Assembly (NCBI GenBank): GCA_028285145.1
Contig: JANQQC010000030.1
Span: forward strand, 1-44,449
Direction: 5' to 3'
DNA: 44,449 nucleotides
Source of the DNA: Hyphomonadaceae bacterium
Lineage (GTDB): Bacteria; Pseudomonadota; Alphaproteobacteria; Caulobacterales; Hyphomonadaceae
Shown here in pieces: positions 8,527 to 17,291 of this stretch. Below the pieces are notes generated by a model. The model did no database searches. It was not told the origin of the DNA and worked only from the letters and a program-made list of their open reading frames with translations. The stretch's first letter is position 1; each line of letters begins with the position of its first letter. Made by a program: the position numbers and the translations under genes.

Positions 8527-8751
8527 CTATTTCTTCTTGCTCGACTTCGGCTCGGCGACTTCGAACGTCATCATCAGATTGACGCGATACTTGTCGATTT
8601 TGCCGTTCTTGATCGTGGTCGACATGTTGTTGACGTTGCAGGAAGCAAGCCCTTTCACCGTCTTGGTGAAGCGGTTTACGGCCGTTTCAATTGCATGCTC
8701 GAAGCTTTTCGACGACTCCGCCAGGATCTGCTCGGACTTCATGATGGCCAT
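8527..8751 (-). CDS. Dodecin-like small protein
   Basis: A 74-residue protein with the dodecin pattern: SSKSFEHAIETAVNRFTKTVKG helix, then a strand, NGKIDKYRVNLMMTFEV and a lysine-rich tail. Dodecins form dodecameric shells that store flavin or CoA. The start at 8751 (MAIMKSEQ) is chosen over an upstream in-frame ATG at 8847 because it matches the family length and has GGGAG eight bases upstream. By eye, the flavin-stacking Trp of classical dodecins is replaced by Asn, and a Cys lies next to it, so the ligand may differ. First gene of a minus-strand run with DUF1801, peroxidase, thiolase and DUF2332. Confidence 0.82.
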   Translation of the reverse strand: MAIMKSEQILAESSKSFEHAIETAVNRFTKTVKGLASCNVNNMSTTIKNGKIDKYRVNLMMTFEVAEPKSSKKK

Positions 8752-8879
8752 TGGGATTCTCCCTTTCAGTTTACGTTGGGAGAAGTGAAGCGCGAAAAGC
8801 GAAGCAGTGCAAATGCGACTCGCGCGAAAGACGAGGGCCACCGGCACAGGCAGAGCGCACTAGTGACCATTCAACAAGC

Positions 8880-11093
8880 CTACCAGATGCGAATACGCTC
8901 TTCGGGTGGGAGGTAGAGGTCGTCATCCTCGGTCACGCCGAACGCCTCGTACCATTCGTCGAAGTTTCTCACGACACCGTTCACCCGGTAATAGGGCGGG
9001 GAGTGCGGTCCGCGAACGAGCTGCTGGCGAAGCGCTTCATCGCGATACTTGTTTCGCCAGACCTGTCCCCACGCCATGAAGAAGCGCTGGTCGCCGGTCA
9101 GCCCGCCAAGGACAGGTGCCTGCTCGTCCTCGCTGACCTCGCCGTCGCCGTTGGTGTCGAGCGATATCTGATAGGCGCGATAAGCCATGGATAGGCCGCC
9201 CAGATCACCAATGTTTTCGCCAAGCCCGAGCTGTCCGTTCACGCATGTCTCGCCATCATCGAGCGGGCAGAACTCGTTGTATTGCGCTACGAGCGCGCCA
9301 GTCAGTTCTTCGAAGGCGGCGCGGTCTTCATCTGTCCACCAGTTGCGCAGGACACCATCGCCATCCGAACGCGAACCCTGATCATCAAAGCCATGACCGA
9401 TCTCGTGGCCGATGACGCCGCCAATCGCGCCGTAGTTTATGGCCGGGTCCGCATCGATGTTGAAGAAAGGCGGCTGGAGAATCGCAGCTGGGAATACGAT
9501 CTCATTGCGGTTCGGGCTATAATAGGCGTTCACCGTCTGCGGCAGCATGAACCATTCGGTCTTGTCGATGGGGCCGCCAAGCTGGCTGATCATATCCTGC
9601 CAGGCCCACTCATTTGCCGCCATCGAGTTTTTGAGGGCACCGTCTGCCAGCGACAGCGAGTCGTAGGTTTCAAACTTTTCCGTATAACCGATTTTGGGCG
9701 TGAATTTGGAGAGTTTCTCGCGGGCTTCGGGTTTTGTCTCATCGCTCATCCAGGTGATGTCGTTGAGATTTTCAGACATGGCCTTGCGCAGGTTTACCAC
9801 CAGATCATCCATGGCTGCCTTGTTTTCAGGCGGGAAGTGCTTTTCGGCGTACACCTTGCCGACCGCTTCGCCGATCGCGCCCTCGACTGCGGAGACGCCG
9901 CGCTTCCAGCGCTCTCTTTGTTCTTCCTGGCCTCGCAGAGTCTTGCCGTAGAATTCGAAGGTCGCGTTGTCGATGTCGGCGGGCAGAACGGCGGAGTGGT
10001 CTGACAGGAAGTGCGCATAGAGATAGGCGCGCCAAGTGTTCAGATCTGCCGTATTAGCGATTTCAGCCAGCTTTGCGATGCCGCCGCCGGAAATCTTTGC
10101 GACCTGTTCTTCGGTCAGGCCGTTTTCCTCGATCTCTTCGTCTGTTGGTGTCAGTTGGCGGACAACGAACGTCTCCTGACCGGCAACGCCGATTTCCGAC
10201 AGAAGGGTTTCCATCGGAAAATCACCAGCAAGTTCCAAAAGCTCGTCACGGCTCAGTTTGTTGTAGGTGAGGTTGCGGTTTCGCCCGACCGTGCGGTCCC
10301 AGTGGGCTTCTGCAATCATAGTTTCCAGTCGGTACACCGCATCTGCTGTCTGGGCAGGATCTTCATAACCCACCTTCTCGAGTAGAAAGGCGAGGTAGGC
10401 TTTATAGGCCTCCCGGATCTCTTCATTCTTCTCACTGTCGACGAGGTAGTAGTCCCGGTCAGGCAGACCGAGGCCGCCCTGATTTATGTAGAAGATGTAC
10501 TCATCAGTTTGCTTGGAGTCGACATCAACCCAGCCTCCGAACGGGGCGGCAAAACCAACCTGTCCGAACAGGCGCGCCAGATCTTCGCGTGTTTCCATGG
10601 CGTGGATTTTCGCAAAGTAGGGGTCTGCCGATGCAAGGCCCGCCGCTTCAATCGCCTCTTCATCCATGAAGGCGTTGAAGTAAGTGGCGACCTTGCCTTC
10701 GAGCGTTGCAGGATCCGGTTCAGCGGCCGCCAGATCTTCGATGATATGGCGCACGCGCTGTTCGGACTTCTCAGCAAGCAGCGTGAAAGACCCATACCGG
10801 GAGCGGTCTGCAGGGATCTCAAACGTATCGAGCCAGGCTCCGTTTACATAGCGATAGAAGTCGTCTCCGGGATCGGTCTCGTTGTCGATCGTGTTGAGAT
10901 TGAGCCCAAACGCTCCCCATTCATCTGGTGTGGATGTCGTTACAACGCGCTCCGGCGGAGTTTCGGTCTCTACAGGTTCCGGGATGGGGCCAGATAGTTG
11001 AGCGTCGTCGACTGGGCCAGTTTCTGTTTCAGCCTGGGTCGCGCAGCTTGCCAGAGCCAATAGCGCGACGCCCGAAAGAAGCAGTGATCTCAT
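8880..11093 (-). CDS. M13 family metallopeptidase lipoprotein
   Basis: A 737-residue zinc endopeptidase of the neprilysin/PepO family (M13), of normal length. The signal ends LLALASC, so it is lipidated at about Cys17 and faces the periplasm or cell surface. The zinc site is intact: H563-E564-x-x-H567 within VIGHEIGHGFDDQG and Glu626/Asp630 in ENIGDLGGL. The substrate-binding NAYYSPNRNEIVFPA segment and the terminal Trp typical of M13 are present. The start at 11093 follows AAGGGAAACGAG; the longer open frame to 11354 runs back into the pump gene and is discarded. It lies 31 bases after the RND pump gene on the same strand and may be its last operon member. It should degrade short peptides outside the cytoplasm. 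Confidence 0.95.
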   Translation of the reverse strand: MRSLLLSGVALLALASCATQAETETGPVDDAQLSGPIPEPVETETPPERVVTTSTPDEWGAFGLNLNTIDNETDPGDDFYRYVNGAWLDTFEIPADRSRYGSFTLLAEKSEQRVRHIIEDLAAAEPDPATLEGKVATYFNAFMDEEAIEAAGLASADPYFAKIHAMETREDLARLFGQVGFAAPFGGWVDVDSKQTDEYIFYINQGGLGLPDRDYYLVDSEKNEEIREAYKAYLAFLLEKVGYEDPAQTADAVYRLETMIAEAHWDRTVGRNRNLTYNKLSRDELLELAGDFPMETLLSEIGVAGQETFVVRQLTPTDEEIEENGLTEEQVAKISGGGIAKLAEIANTADLNTWRAYLYAHFLSDHSAVLPADIDNATFEFYGKTLRGQEEQRERWKRGVSAVEGAIGEAVGKVYAEKHFPPENKAAMDDLVVNLRKAMSENLNDITWMSDETKPEAREKLSKFTPKIGYTEKFETYDSLSLADGALKNSMAANEWAWQDMISQLGGPIDKTEWFMLPQTVNAYYSPNRNEIVFPAAILQPPFFNIDADPAINYGAIGGVIGHEIGHGFDDQGSRSDGDGVLRNWWTDEDRAAFEELTGALVAQYNEFCPLDDGETCVNGQLGLGENIGDLGGLSMAYRAYQISLDTNGDGEVSEDEQAPVLGGLTGDQRFFMAWGQVWRNKYRDEALRQQLVRGPHSPPYYRVNGVVRNFDEWYEAFGVTEDDDLYLPPEERIRIW

Positions 11094-11124
11094 CTCGTTT
11101 CCCTTTTGAAGTTTCAGCGCCAGC

Positions 11125-14100
11125 CTATTCCGCTGGCTGCATTTTACCAGAAGCCGGTCCACCGCCGATAGAGTCCTGGCTGGTCCCAATGAGTTCTTCT
11201 TCGTCGATTGAGACCTCGCCCGAATAGCTGTCGCCAATTCCGCGATAGGGACGTCCGCCCCAGCTCCAGCGGAACACGCGACCGACTTCAACGCCGACGG
11301 CATACAGCGCCGGCACCATGAAGAGCGAGATGAAGAGGGCAAACCCAACGGCAAATCCGAGGGACACCACCATGGGTTTCAGGAACTGCGCATCGACGGA
11401 CCGGTCTGCCAGCAAGGGGAGGATACCTACAAAGGTCGTGATCGAGGTCAACAGGATAGGCCGGAAACGCGAGACACCGGCATCGACAAGGGCTTGCACC
11501 GCACCAGCCCCTTCAGCGCGACGCCGATTGATGTAGTCGATCAGCACGAGGTTATCGTTGATGACAACACCGGCCGCGGCCGCGATGCCAAAGAAGGAGA
11601 ACATGGCCATCGGAAGTCCCATGATCATGTGCCCGAAGACCGCGCCGGCATAGGCGAACGGAATAGCCGTCATGATGAGGAAGGGTTGGGCGTAAGACTG
11701 GAAGGCGATTGCCAGCAGGATGTACATGGCAAAGAGCGCGATGCACATGAACAGGACGACTTCGCTGAAGAAGCGAGCCTGCTCCTCCGCGCCGCCAACA
11801 TTACCGCGGGTGATCTGAGGGTATCTTGCTTCGAAGCCCGGCCAGAAGTTCGCCTCCAGATCCTCGAAGATCTGCTGGCGAGTATCGGCGGCTAACTCAG
11901 CTTCGACGGTCACGGACCGCAACCGGTCCCGCCGAACGATCCGATTGATCCCTGGACCATAGGAGAAGTCGGCAACCTGGCTCATCGGAATCTCGCGCCC
12001 GTCTGGCGTTCGAAGGCGCAGGTTGCGGAGGCTGTCCAGACTTTCCCGTGCAGCCTCTGGAAGGCGGACCATGACCCGAACGTCTTCACCATCACGCGGC
12101 AGACGCTGAACCTCGACGCCGAAATAGGCCTGCCGGATCTGGTCCGACACCTGCGCTAAAGTAATCCCGAGCGCTTCGGCCCCGGGTTTCATGGCGATCC
12201 GAACCTCTTCGGCTGCCGAACTTAGATTATCGCGCACATCGAACGTCGTATCGTAGCTCGACAATTGCGTTTTCAACTCGTCCGCAGCCTGCCGGAGCAA
12301 ATCGAGGTCAGGATGATTCAGCGCGATCGAGATACCGTTATTGTTTTCGTTGAAGGTGAAGTCGAACGAGATTTCCTCAGCATCCGGTATGATGCCGACG
12401 CGGTCTCGCAAGGCCTGCGTGACTTCTTTTGACGATAGCGTCTTTGGCCGGTTCTCCGGCGGCGTGATGCCAATCCACGCCTGGATTTGGCGACCCGTTG
12501 CAACGACTGACGCACCATTGACGATGTTGCCTTCGATATCAGGGTAAAGGCGGCCGGACTCCGCCTCCAGCAGCTCAATACCGCTCTGTAACTGGTCCCT
12601 GACCTGTTCAGTTCGACTGAATGGTGTTCCGTCGGCGAGCTCGATATTGACCTGAATAAGGTCGGCCTGGATTTCTGGCATGAACCTGAACGGGACGAAG
12701 CTCATGTTCACCAGTGTGATGGCCCAGAAGAACATCACGATGAAAAGCGAGATCGTAGCGTAGCGATACCTCAGCGCGCCTTCCAGAACGGGCTTGTAAA
12801 CATTGTTGGCGAACCACAGCAGGCTGTCCGCGATACGGCGCTGGAATTTGAGGAAGCCGCCAACATTGCCGTCGAAGCGCTGTTTCTTCAGGTGCGAGAG
12901 GTGAGCCGGCAGGATCAGCATCGACTCGATCAGCGAGAAGGTGAGCGCTGCCACGACCACGAAGGTGATCTGTTGGGTAAAGGCGCGCGTCGGGCCAGTC
13001 AGAAACGCCCAGGGCAAGAAAGCGATGATAGTGGTGATAACACCAAAGACGACGGGCTTGAGGACAAGCTGCGTGCCGACCACGGCAGCATCCAGGCCCT
13101 CTCGTCGTCCGGACTCCACCTCCTTATGTATGTTTTCTCCGACAATGATGGCGTCATCGACCACCACCCCGATGACAAGAAGCACGGCGAACAGCGACAG
13201 GAAGTTGAATGAGACCCCGAAGAAGGGGAGGAGCATGATTCCGCCGGCGAAAGCCGTTGCGATGCCGACCGTCACCCATAAGGCAACCATTGGCCGCAGG
13301 AACAGGATCAACACACCAAGGACCATCAGGGCACCGAGACCGGCCGAGTTCGAGATCGTGCTCATACGCGCCTCGAAAGCCTTGGAATCATCCCAGAGTA
13401 TTTCGATCTGGGCGGCTTCCGGAAGGATAGCATTGGCCGGATCGTTGGCGCGCTCAATAAACTCCTTGATCGCGTCCGTATACTCGATGATCTGCATCCT
13501 GTCGGGTGAGGGGATGAAGACGAACGCCGTTGGCCGGTCGTCGAAGGTTGCTTTCAGGTCTTCATCCACGAACCCGTCAATGACGGTCGCGATATCCCTG
13601 ACCCGGATCATTCCCTGGTCGCTACTCTGGCGGATGATGATATTGCCGAACTGCTCTGCCGTATCGGCGAGTTGCCGCGTGGCCAGACCAACGCTGCCTG
13701 TCTGGGTCTGAACGGTGCCGCCGGACTGATTGATCGAGGAGGCTCGAACAGCATCGGCGACATCGTTGAAGCTCAGACTGTATCGGCGAAGGTTCTCTTC
13801 CGAGATTTCGATTGAAACCTCTTCAGGCAGCACGCCCTGGACAACGGCCAGTTCAGCGCCGGTGATCTTGGCGACCTCATCGCGCACATTGTCGGCGACC
13901 CGTTTCAGGGTTCGTGCGTCCATGTCGCCATAGACTGTCATGCCGAAGTACCAGTTGCGTTGCTCCCACCTTTGCACTTGCGGCCTGAACGCATCTCTCG
14001 GGAGGTTGTTGATCTGGTCGACCCGAAGCTTCACCTCGTCGAGGAAAGCATTCATGTCGATGTCATCGCGGCCACGGATGTTGACTGTGCCGCCGCCCTC

Positions 14101-14358
14101 ATAAGCAATCGACGTGATCCGATCGAGGCCGTCGAGATCGGCGACAACCTCTTCGATGCGCGTGATGATCTGTTCTTCAGCGTCTTGTGGGCTCGCTCCC
14201 TGCCAAACGACAGTCACCGACGCACCATTCACGGGGACGACAGGAAACATCCGGCGTTCCAGCGAGTTGAACGCGATGATGCCGCCGACAAAGGCAACGA
14301 CCATGAGGAGGTTTGCGGCGACCGAGTTGCGTGCAAACCAGGCGACGATCCCGTTCAT
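11125..14358 (-). CDS. Efflux RND transporter permease subunit
   Basis: A 1077-residue inner-membrane proton-driven pump of the RND superfamily, of standard length. The N terminus (VAWFARNSVAANLLMV) is typical, with two large periplasmic regions separated by transmembrane blocks. The proton-relay Asp pair is present in transmembrane helix 4 (IGVVVDDAIIVGEN). In helix 10 the sequence reads VVINDNLVLIDYINRRR; aligned by eye, the AcrB Lys940 position is Asn, as I recall from other non-AcrB subgroups of RND pumps. Its ATG overlaps the stop of the fusion protein by four bases. With the two upstream genes it should form a tripartite exporter. The substrate is unknown and no dedicated regulator gene is adjacent. 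Confidence 0.95.
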   Translation of the reverse strand: MNGIVAWFARNSVAANLLMVVAFVGGIIAFNSLERRMFPVVPVNGASVTVVWQGASPQDAEEQIITRIEEVVADLDGLDRITSIAYEGGGTVNIRGRDDIDMNAFLDEVKLRVDQINNLPRDAFRPQVQRWEQRNWYFGMTVYGDMDARTLKRVADNVRDEVAKITGAELAVVQGVLPEEVSIEISEENLRRYSLSFNDVADAVRASSINQSGGTVQTQTGSVGLATRQLADTAEQFGNIIIRQSSDQGMIRVRDIATVIDGFVDEDLKATFDDRPTAFVFIPSPDRMQIIEYTDAIKEFIERANDPANAILPEAAQIEILWDDSKAFEARMSTISNSAGLGALMVLGVLILFLRPMVALWVTVGIATAFAGGIMLLPFFGVSFNFLSLFAVLLVIGVVVDDAIIVGENIHKEVESGRREGLDAAVVGTQLVLKPVVFGVITTIIAFLPWAFLTGPTRAFTQQITFVVVAALTFSLIESMLILPAHLSHLKKQRFDGNVGGFLKFQRRIADSLLWFANNVYKPVLEGALRYRYATISLFIVMFFWAITLVNMSFVPFRFMPEIQADLIQVNIELADGTPFSRTEQVRDQLQSGIELLEAESGRLYPDIEGNIVNGASVVATGRQIQAWIGITPPENRPKTLSSKEVTQALRDRVGIIPDAEEISFDFTFNENNNGISIALNHPDLDLLRQAADELKTQLSSYDTTFDVRDNLSSAAEEVRIAMKPGAEALGITLAQVSDQIRQAYFGVEVQRLPRDGEDVRVMVRLPEAARESLDSLRNLRLRTPDGREIPMSQVADFSYGPGINRIVRRDRLRSVTVEAELAADTRQQIFEDLEANFWPGFEARYPQITRGNVGGAEEQARFFSEVVLFMCIALFAMYILLAIAFQSYAQPFLIMTAIPFAYAGAVFGHMIMGLPMAMFSFFGIAAAAGVVINDNLVLIDYINRRRAEGAGAVQALVDAGVSRFRPILLTSITTFVGILPLLADRSVDAQFLKPMVVSLGFAVGFALFISLFMVPALYAVGVEVGRVFRWSWGGRPYRGIGDSYSGEVSIDEEELIGTSQDSIGGGPASGKMQPAE

Positions 14359-15629
14359 TGGATAACTCCCTCATCCTCGCTGCTGCTTGCGTCCGCAAGA
14401 TTGGATTCGCTTTCGGCGTTACCACCGTCACGGATCGGCTCGTGCGTGATCAGCTCTCCGTTCGGACGCCGCTCGATCACCTTAATGCTCATACCCTCGA
14501 ACGCAGCCTGAATTGGGGACACAACCGCGAGTTCCCCCTCAGCGACACCGCTGGCGATGTAGGCACCTTCCTGGTCTGTGAAGACGACATCGACGTTGCG
14601 GATGGCGAGCGTTCCGGCTTCCGGATCGCCGATATAGATCGTGTCCACACCGCGAAGCGCGGCTCTTGGAGCAACGAAGACGTCTTCGATCAGCGACCCT
14701 TCCACTTCGGCATCCACAAATAAGCCCGGTGCCATTGGCACCCCGTTGTCTGCGCCTTCACCGAATGGATCATCAAGCTCGGCGATCACGTTTATCAGCC
14801 GTGTCTGTGCGTTCACAGAGGCCGCCGTGCGTTTCACTTCGCCGATCCACTGACGACGTTCACCGCCAACATTTGCGGAGAAAAGAACCGACGGCCCCGG
14901 CTGTTCAGCCGTCGCTGCGAAGGCGAACGGCAGGCCGAGACGGCCCATCTCAGCATCATCCATTGGCAGGGCAACTTCGACGACGTCTGTGTCGAAGATG
15001 GTACCGAGCATCTGCCCGGGGGGCACATACTGGCCGAGGTCAGCGGAGCGCTCACGCACACGACCTGAGAAGGGAGCGACGATCGCGGTCCGGCTCAATG
15101 CCAGTTCGGCATCGGCAAGCTGCGCGCGGGCACTGTCCAGTGCGGCCTGAGCTTCGGCCAGCTGTGGTGCCCTCATTGCAAGCGGGCTGGCGTCGGTGAT
15201 GCCAAGCTCTTCAAGATCCTGACGCGCAATGTCAGCCTCAGCCCGTTCTCGAGCAAGGCGTTGTTCAGCCGATGCGACGCCGGAGCGGGCACGCACAACG
15301 CCGAGTTCGTAGTCAGCTGCTTCAAGCCGAACGAGGACCTGACCGCTGCGAATGAACCCACCGGCAATGAAGTCGGGCGAAACGTACGAAATGCGACCCG
15401 CGATTTGGGGGGCGAGCACAATCTCACGCTTTGGACGGACTTCACCCTGCGCTTCGACTCGCAATTTCAGGTCGCGCTGCGTGACCGCCTCTGCAAAGAC
15501 TGACAGTCCCGGAGGCGCTTCATCGGCCTTTTCCGGCTCAGGTGCCAGAGCATCGAGAGTCAGGTAACCACCGATACCGAGAAAAACGAGGATTAGAATA
15601 GGGAGGGCAACTGCAAGAATGCGGTTCAT
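14355..15629 (-). CDS. RND efflux periplasmic adaptor (membrane fusion protein)
   Basis: A 424-residue HlyD/AcrA-type adaptor linking the inner-membrane pump to the outer-membrane channel. An N-terminal membrane anchor (about residues 4-24, no lipobox) is followed by the lipoyl half-motif (GEVRPKREIVLAPQIAGRI), an alpha-helical hairpin of about 100 residues rich in Ala, Glu and Arg, the second lipoyl half (TAIVAPFSGRVRERSADLGQYV) and beta-barrel domains. The C-terminal tail is acidic and serine-rich. It overlaps the neighbouring genes by four bases (ATGA) on both sides, so it is a central member of a coupled operon. Confidence 0.94.
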   Translation of the reverse strand: MNRILAVALPILILVFLGIGGYLTLDALAPEPEKADEAPPGLSVFAEAVTQRDLKLRVEAQGEVRPKREIVLAPQIAGRISYVSPDFIAGGFIRSGQVLVRLEAADYELGVVRARSGVASAEQRLARERAEADIARQDLEELGITDASPLAMRAPQLAEAQAALDSARAQLADAELALSRTAIVAPFSGRVRERSADLGQYVPPGQMLGTIFDTDVVEVALPMDDAEMGRLGLPFAFAATAEQPGPSVLFSANVGGERRQWIGEVKRTAASVNAQTRLINVIAELDDPFGEGADNGVPMAPGLFVDAEVEGSLIEDVFVAPRAALRGVDTIYIGDPEAGTLAIRNVDVVFTDQEGAYIASGVAEGELAVVSPIQAAFEGMSIKVIERRPNGELITHEPIRDGGNAESESNLADASSSEDEGVIQ

Positions 15630-17065
15630 GGATCTACTCCAGCCGCAATGGCGGCGTCGGGAATGACGGAAGCGGGCAGGCCCCCGCCGAGGGCGAGGTG
15701 ATAGTTGATGCGATTAACCGCGCGGTTTGTCCGCGCCGTGATCAGCGCGCTTTCGGCATTCAGCCGGCTCGTCTGCGCATCAATCAGGTTAAAGATAGAA
15801 ACGAGGCCGTTCTGGTACTGACGGAAGGCCAGGTCTTCTGCAAACACGGCCTCTTCGAGAGCGCGGCTTTGCGCATCTTCCTGCTGCGCAAGCAGGGAGT
15901 CCGCCGCTATCGCGTCTTCGACTTCACGCCAGGCGCGGAGGGTAATCGTGGCATAGTTGGCAACGGCTTGTTCAGCGAGAGCCAAAGCAGACTCTCGTTG
16001 GGCGTCCAGTGCGCCGCCGTTGAAAACCGGCTGGATTAAAGAGGCGATTGCGCGCCCGGCTATGTAGCTGGGGTCAAACGCATTCGCGAACTCGTCATCG
16101 CTGGTGGACAGTGTTGCCGTTAGTTGCAGGCTCGGGAGGAGGGCGAGGCGAGCTTGCTCCGCCCGCAGACCCGAGGCCAAGACGCGGGCCTCGGCCGCTG
16201 CGATGTCTGGCCGGCGCGCGAGCAGGACTGTCGGATTGCCGCCAATCAGCAAGGGGTCCAGCATCGGGATTTGGGCCGCCGCTTCAATCTCGTTGGCGGG
16301 GTAGCGTCCAACGAGCGTCTCAAGAAGGCGTGCGGATTCCCCGCTGATTTGACGGCGCCGCGCGATGTCGGCCTCGGCACCCGCACGAGAGCTGCGCGCG
16401 AGGCGAACATCAAGGGCCGTTGAGAGGCCGCGAGCGAAGCGCCGCTCCGTCAGCGTGACGGTGCGCTCGCGGGCTGTGAATGTTTCGACTGCGACGCGTT
16501 CCTGAGCCAGCGACGCGTTTAGATTAATCCACGCATTGGCTGTCTGAGCGGCGATTGAAAGCTGAGCGGCGAGGAGGTCGGTTTCACTCGCGACGAGATC
16601 AGCGCGCGCGGCTTCAATGCCGGCGTCAATTCTGCCCCAGAGATCAAGGTCCCAGCTGGCATCAAGTCCCAAACCAAAAACAGGGTCTTCAAAGCCCTGC
16701 GGATCACCGGTCAGGTCTTCGGTGACAACGCGATTGTAACCGGTCGATCCTGACGCGGTCAGCGATGGCAGACTGTTTCCATAGGTGGCGCGGGCCTGTT
16801 GCCGAACAGAGCGGGTCGCTGCGGCTTGGGCAATGAGCGTTGGGTTTTCTTTGAGCGCGTCTTTGACGAGCTCTGTCATGATCGGATCGTTGAAGGCCGA
16901 GATCCAGTCGCCGGTCTCAGCTTCGCCTATGACCCCCGCCGCAGACCACGTCTCAGGCGCGTCTGGAGCGGTTGCGAATATCTCAACGGGATCACCGCCC
17001 ATCGAAGGGACAGTGGAGCAAGCGGTGAGAAGAGTCGCGGTCAAGAGAAGCGGCGCTCGATTCAT
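15626..17065 (-). CDS. Efflux outer-membrane factor lipoprotein (NodT/OprM-like)
   Basis: A 479-residue TolC-like outer-membrane channel. The signal ends LLTAC, giving a lipidated N terminus at about Cys16 as in OprM/NodT proteins. Two repeated OEP domains are visible: the first around residues 60-240 (WISAFNDPIM..., LRAARADL-type helices), the second around 270-450, including GRYPANEIEAAAQ, a LLARRPDIAAAEARVLAS segment and RQYQNGLVSIFNLIDAQ. It is the first gene of the efflux operon and provides the exit duct. A candidate promoter and operator lie just upstream; the Shine-Dalgarno is weak. Confidence 0.94.
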   Translation of the reverse strand: MNRAPLLLTATLLTACSTVPSMGGDPVEIFATAPDAPETWSAAGVIGEAETGDWISAFNDPIMTELVKDALKENPTLIAQAAATRSVRQQARATYGNSLPSLTASGSTGYNRVVTEDLTGDPQGFEDPVFGLGLDASWDLDLWGRIDAGIEAARADLVASETDLLAAQLSIAAQTANAWINLNASLAQERVAVETFTARERTVTLTERRFARGLSTALDVRLARSSRAGAEADIARRRQISGESARLLETLVGRYPANEIEAAAQIPMLDPLLIGGNPTVLLARRPDIAAAEARVLASGLRAEQARLALLPSLQLTATLSTSDDEFANAFDPSYIAGRAIASLIQPVFNGGALDAQRESALALAEQAVANYATITLRAWREVEDAIAADSLLAQQEDAQSRALEEAVFAEDLAFRQYQNGLVSIFNLIDAQTSRLNAESALITARTNRAVNRINYHLALGGGLPASVIPDAAIAAGVDP

Positions 17066-17091
17066 GGTGGAAATCCCAAACTCTGCAGCAA

Positions 17092-17120
17092 GCGGTATGC
17101 TTGGCCTAAACGATTGTCAA
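17092..17120 (-). promoter_or_regulatory. Candidate sigma-70 promoter of the efflux operon
   Basis: On the minus strand TTGACA (17120-17115) is a perfect -35 hexamer. A 17-base spacer leads to TACCGC (17097-17092), a weak -10, with CATACC overlapping it as an alternative at shorter spacing. It lies 27-55 bases upstream of the outer-membrane factor ATG. The strength of the -35 and its position support it; the -10 is poor. Confidence 0.45.
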
Positions 17121-17125
17121 CAAAA

Positions 17126-17146
17126 AATTATTGAAAATCAATAATT
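17126..17146. promoter_or_regulatory. Candidate operator upstream of the efflux operon
   Basis: The arms AATTATTGA (17126-17134) and TCAATAATT (17138-17146) are perfect inverted repeats around AAA, in otherwise GC-rich DNA. The element lies five bases upstream of the -35 hexamer of the efflux operon and about 60 bases from its first codon. It resembles a TetR- or MarR-type operator in size, but no such regulator gene is adjacent, so the binding protein would be encoded elsewhere. It could alternatively act on phoR. Confidence 0.5.
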
Positions 17147-17291
17147 CTTGCGGGCGAACGGCGCTGAACGCAATCTCATGACTGACTACGCGCCTGAAAT
17201 CGGTTCAGACCATGGCGCTGGTGATGTTTCGAGTCGCTTAAGACAAGGATTCCTGAGCGACAGAATTAATGATCGCCGCTAGAAGACCCTT

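Larger units (their letters stand above)
17066..17291. other. Divergent intergenic region, efflux operon / phoR
   Basis: 226 bases hold the promoters of two divergent operons. The efflux side has the palindrome at 17126-17146 and a good -35 hexamer at 17115-17120. The phoR side shows no obvious -35/-10 pair. I looked for tandem CTGTCAT-type Pho boxes and found none that is convincing. No small reading frame stands out. Confidence 0.6.

Noticed and set aside
8752..8879. Terminator between the M13 gene and the dodecin-like gene
   Set aside because: Only a short CACTAGTG palindrome and weak arms are visible, with no stable GC stem plus T run.
12941..13711. Long plus-strand open frame of 256 residues opposite the RND pump
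   Set aside because: It is a shadow of the pump gene: Ser/Thr/Arg-rich, no domain, and the opposite strand encodes a complete RND protein. Similar shadows opposite the thiolase and the oxidoreductase were discarded for the same reason.
17161..17200. CTCATGACTGAC stretch before phoR as a Pho box
   Set aside because: Only one half-site-like piece fits loosely, and no second copy occurs at 11-base spacing on either strand.
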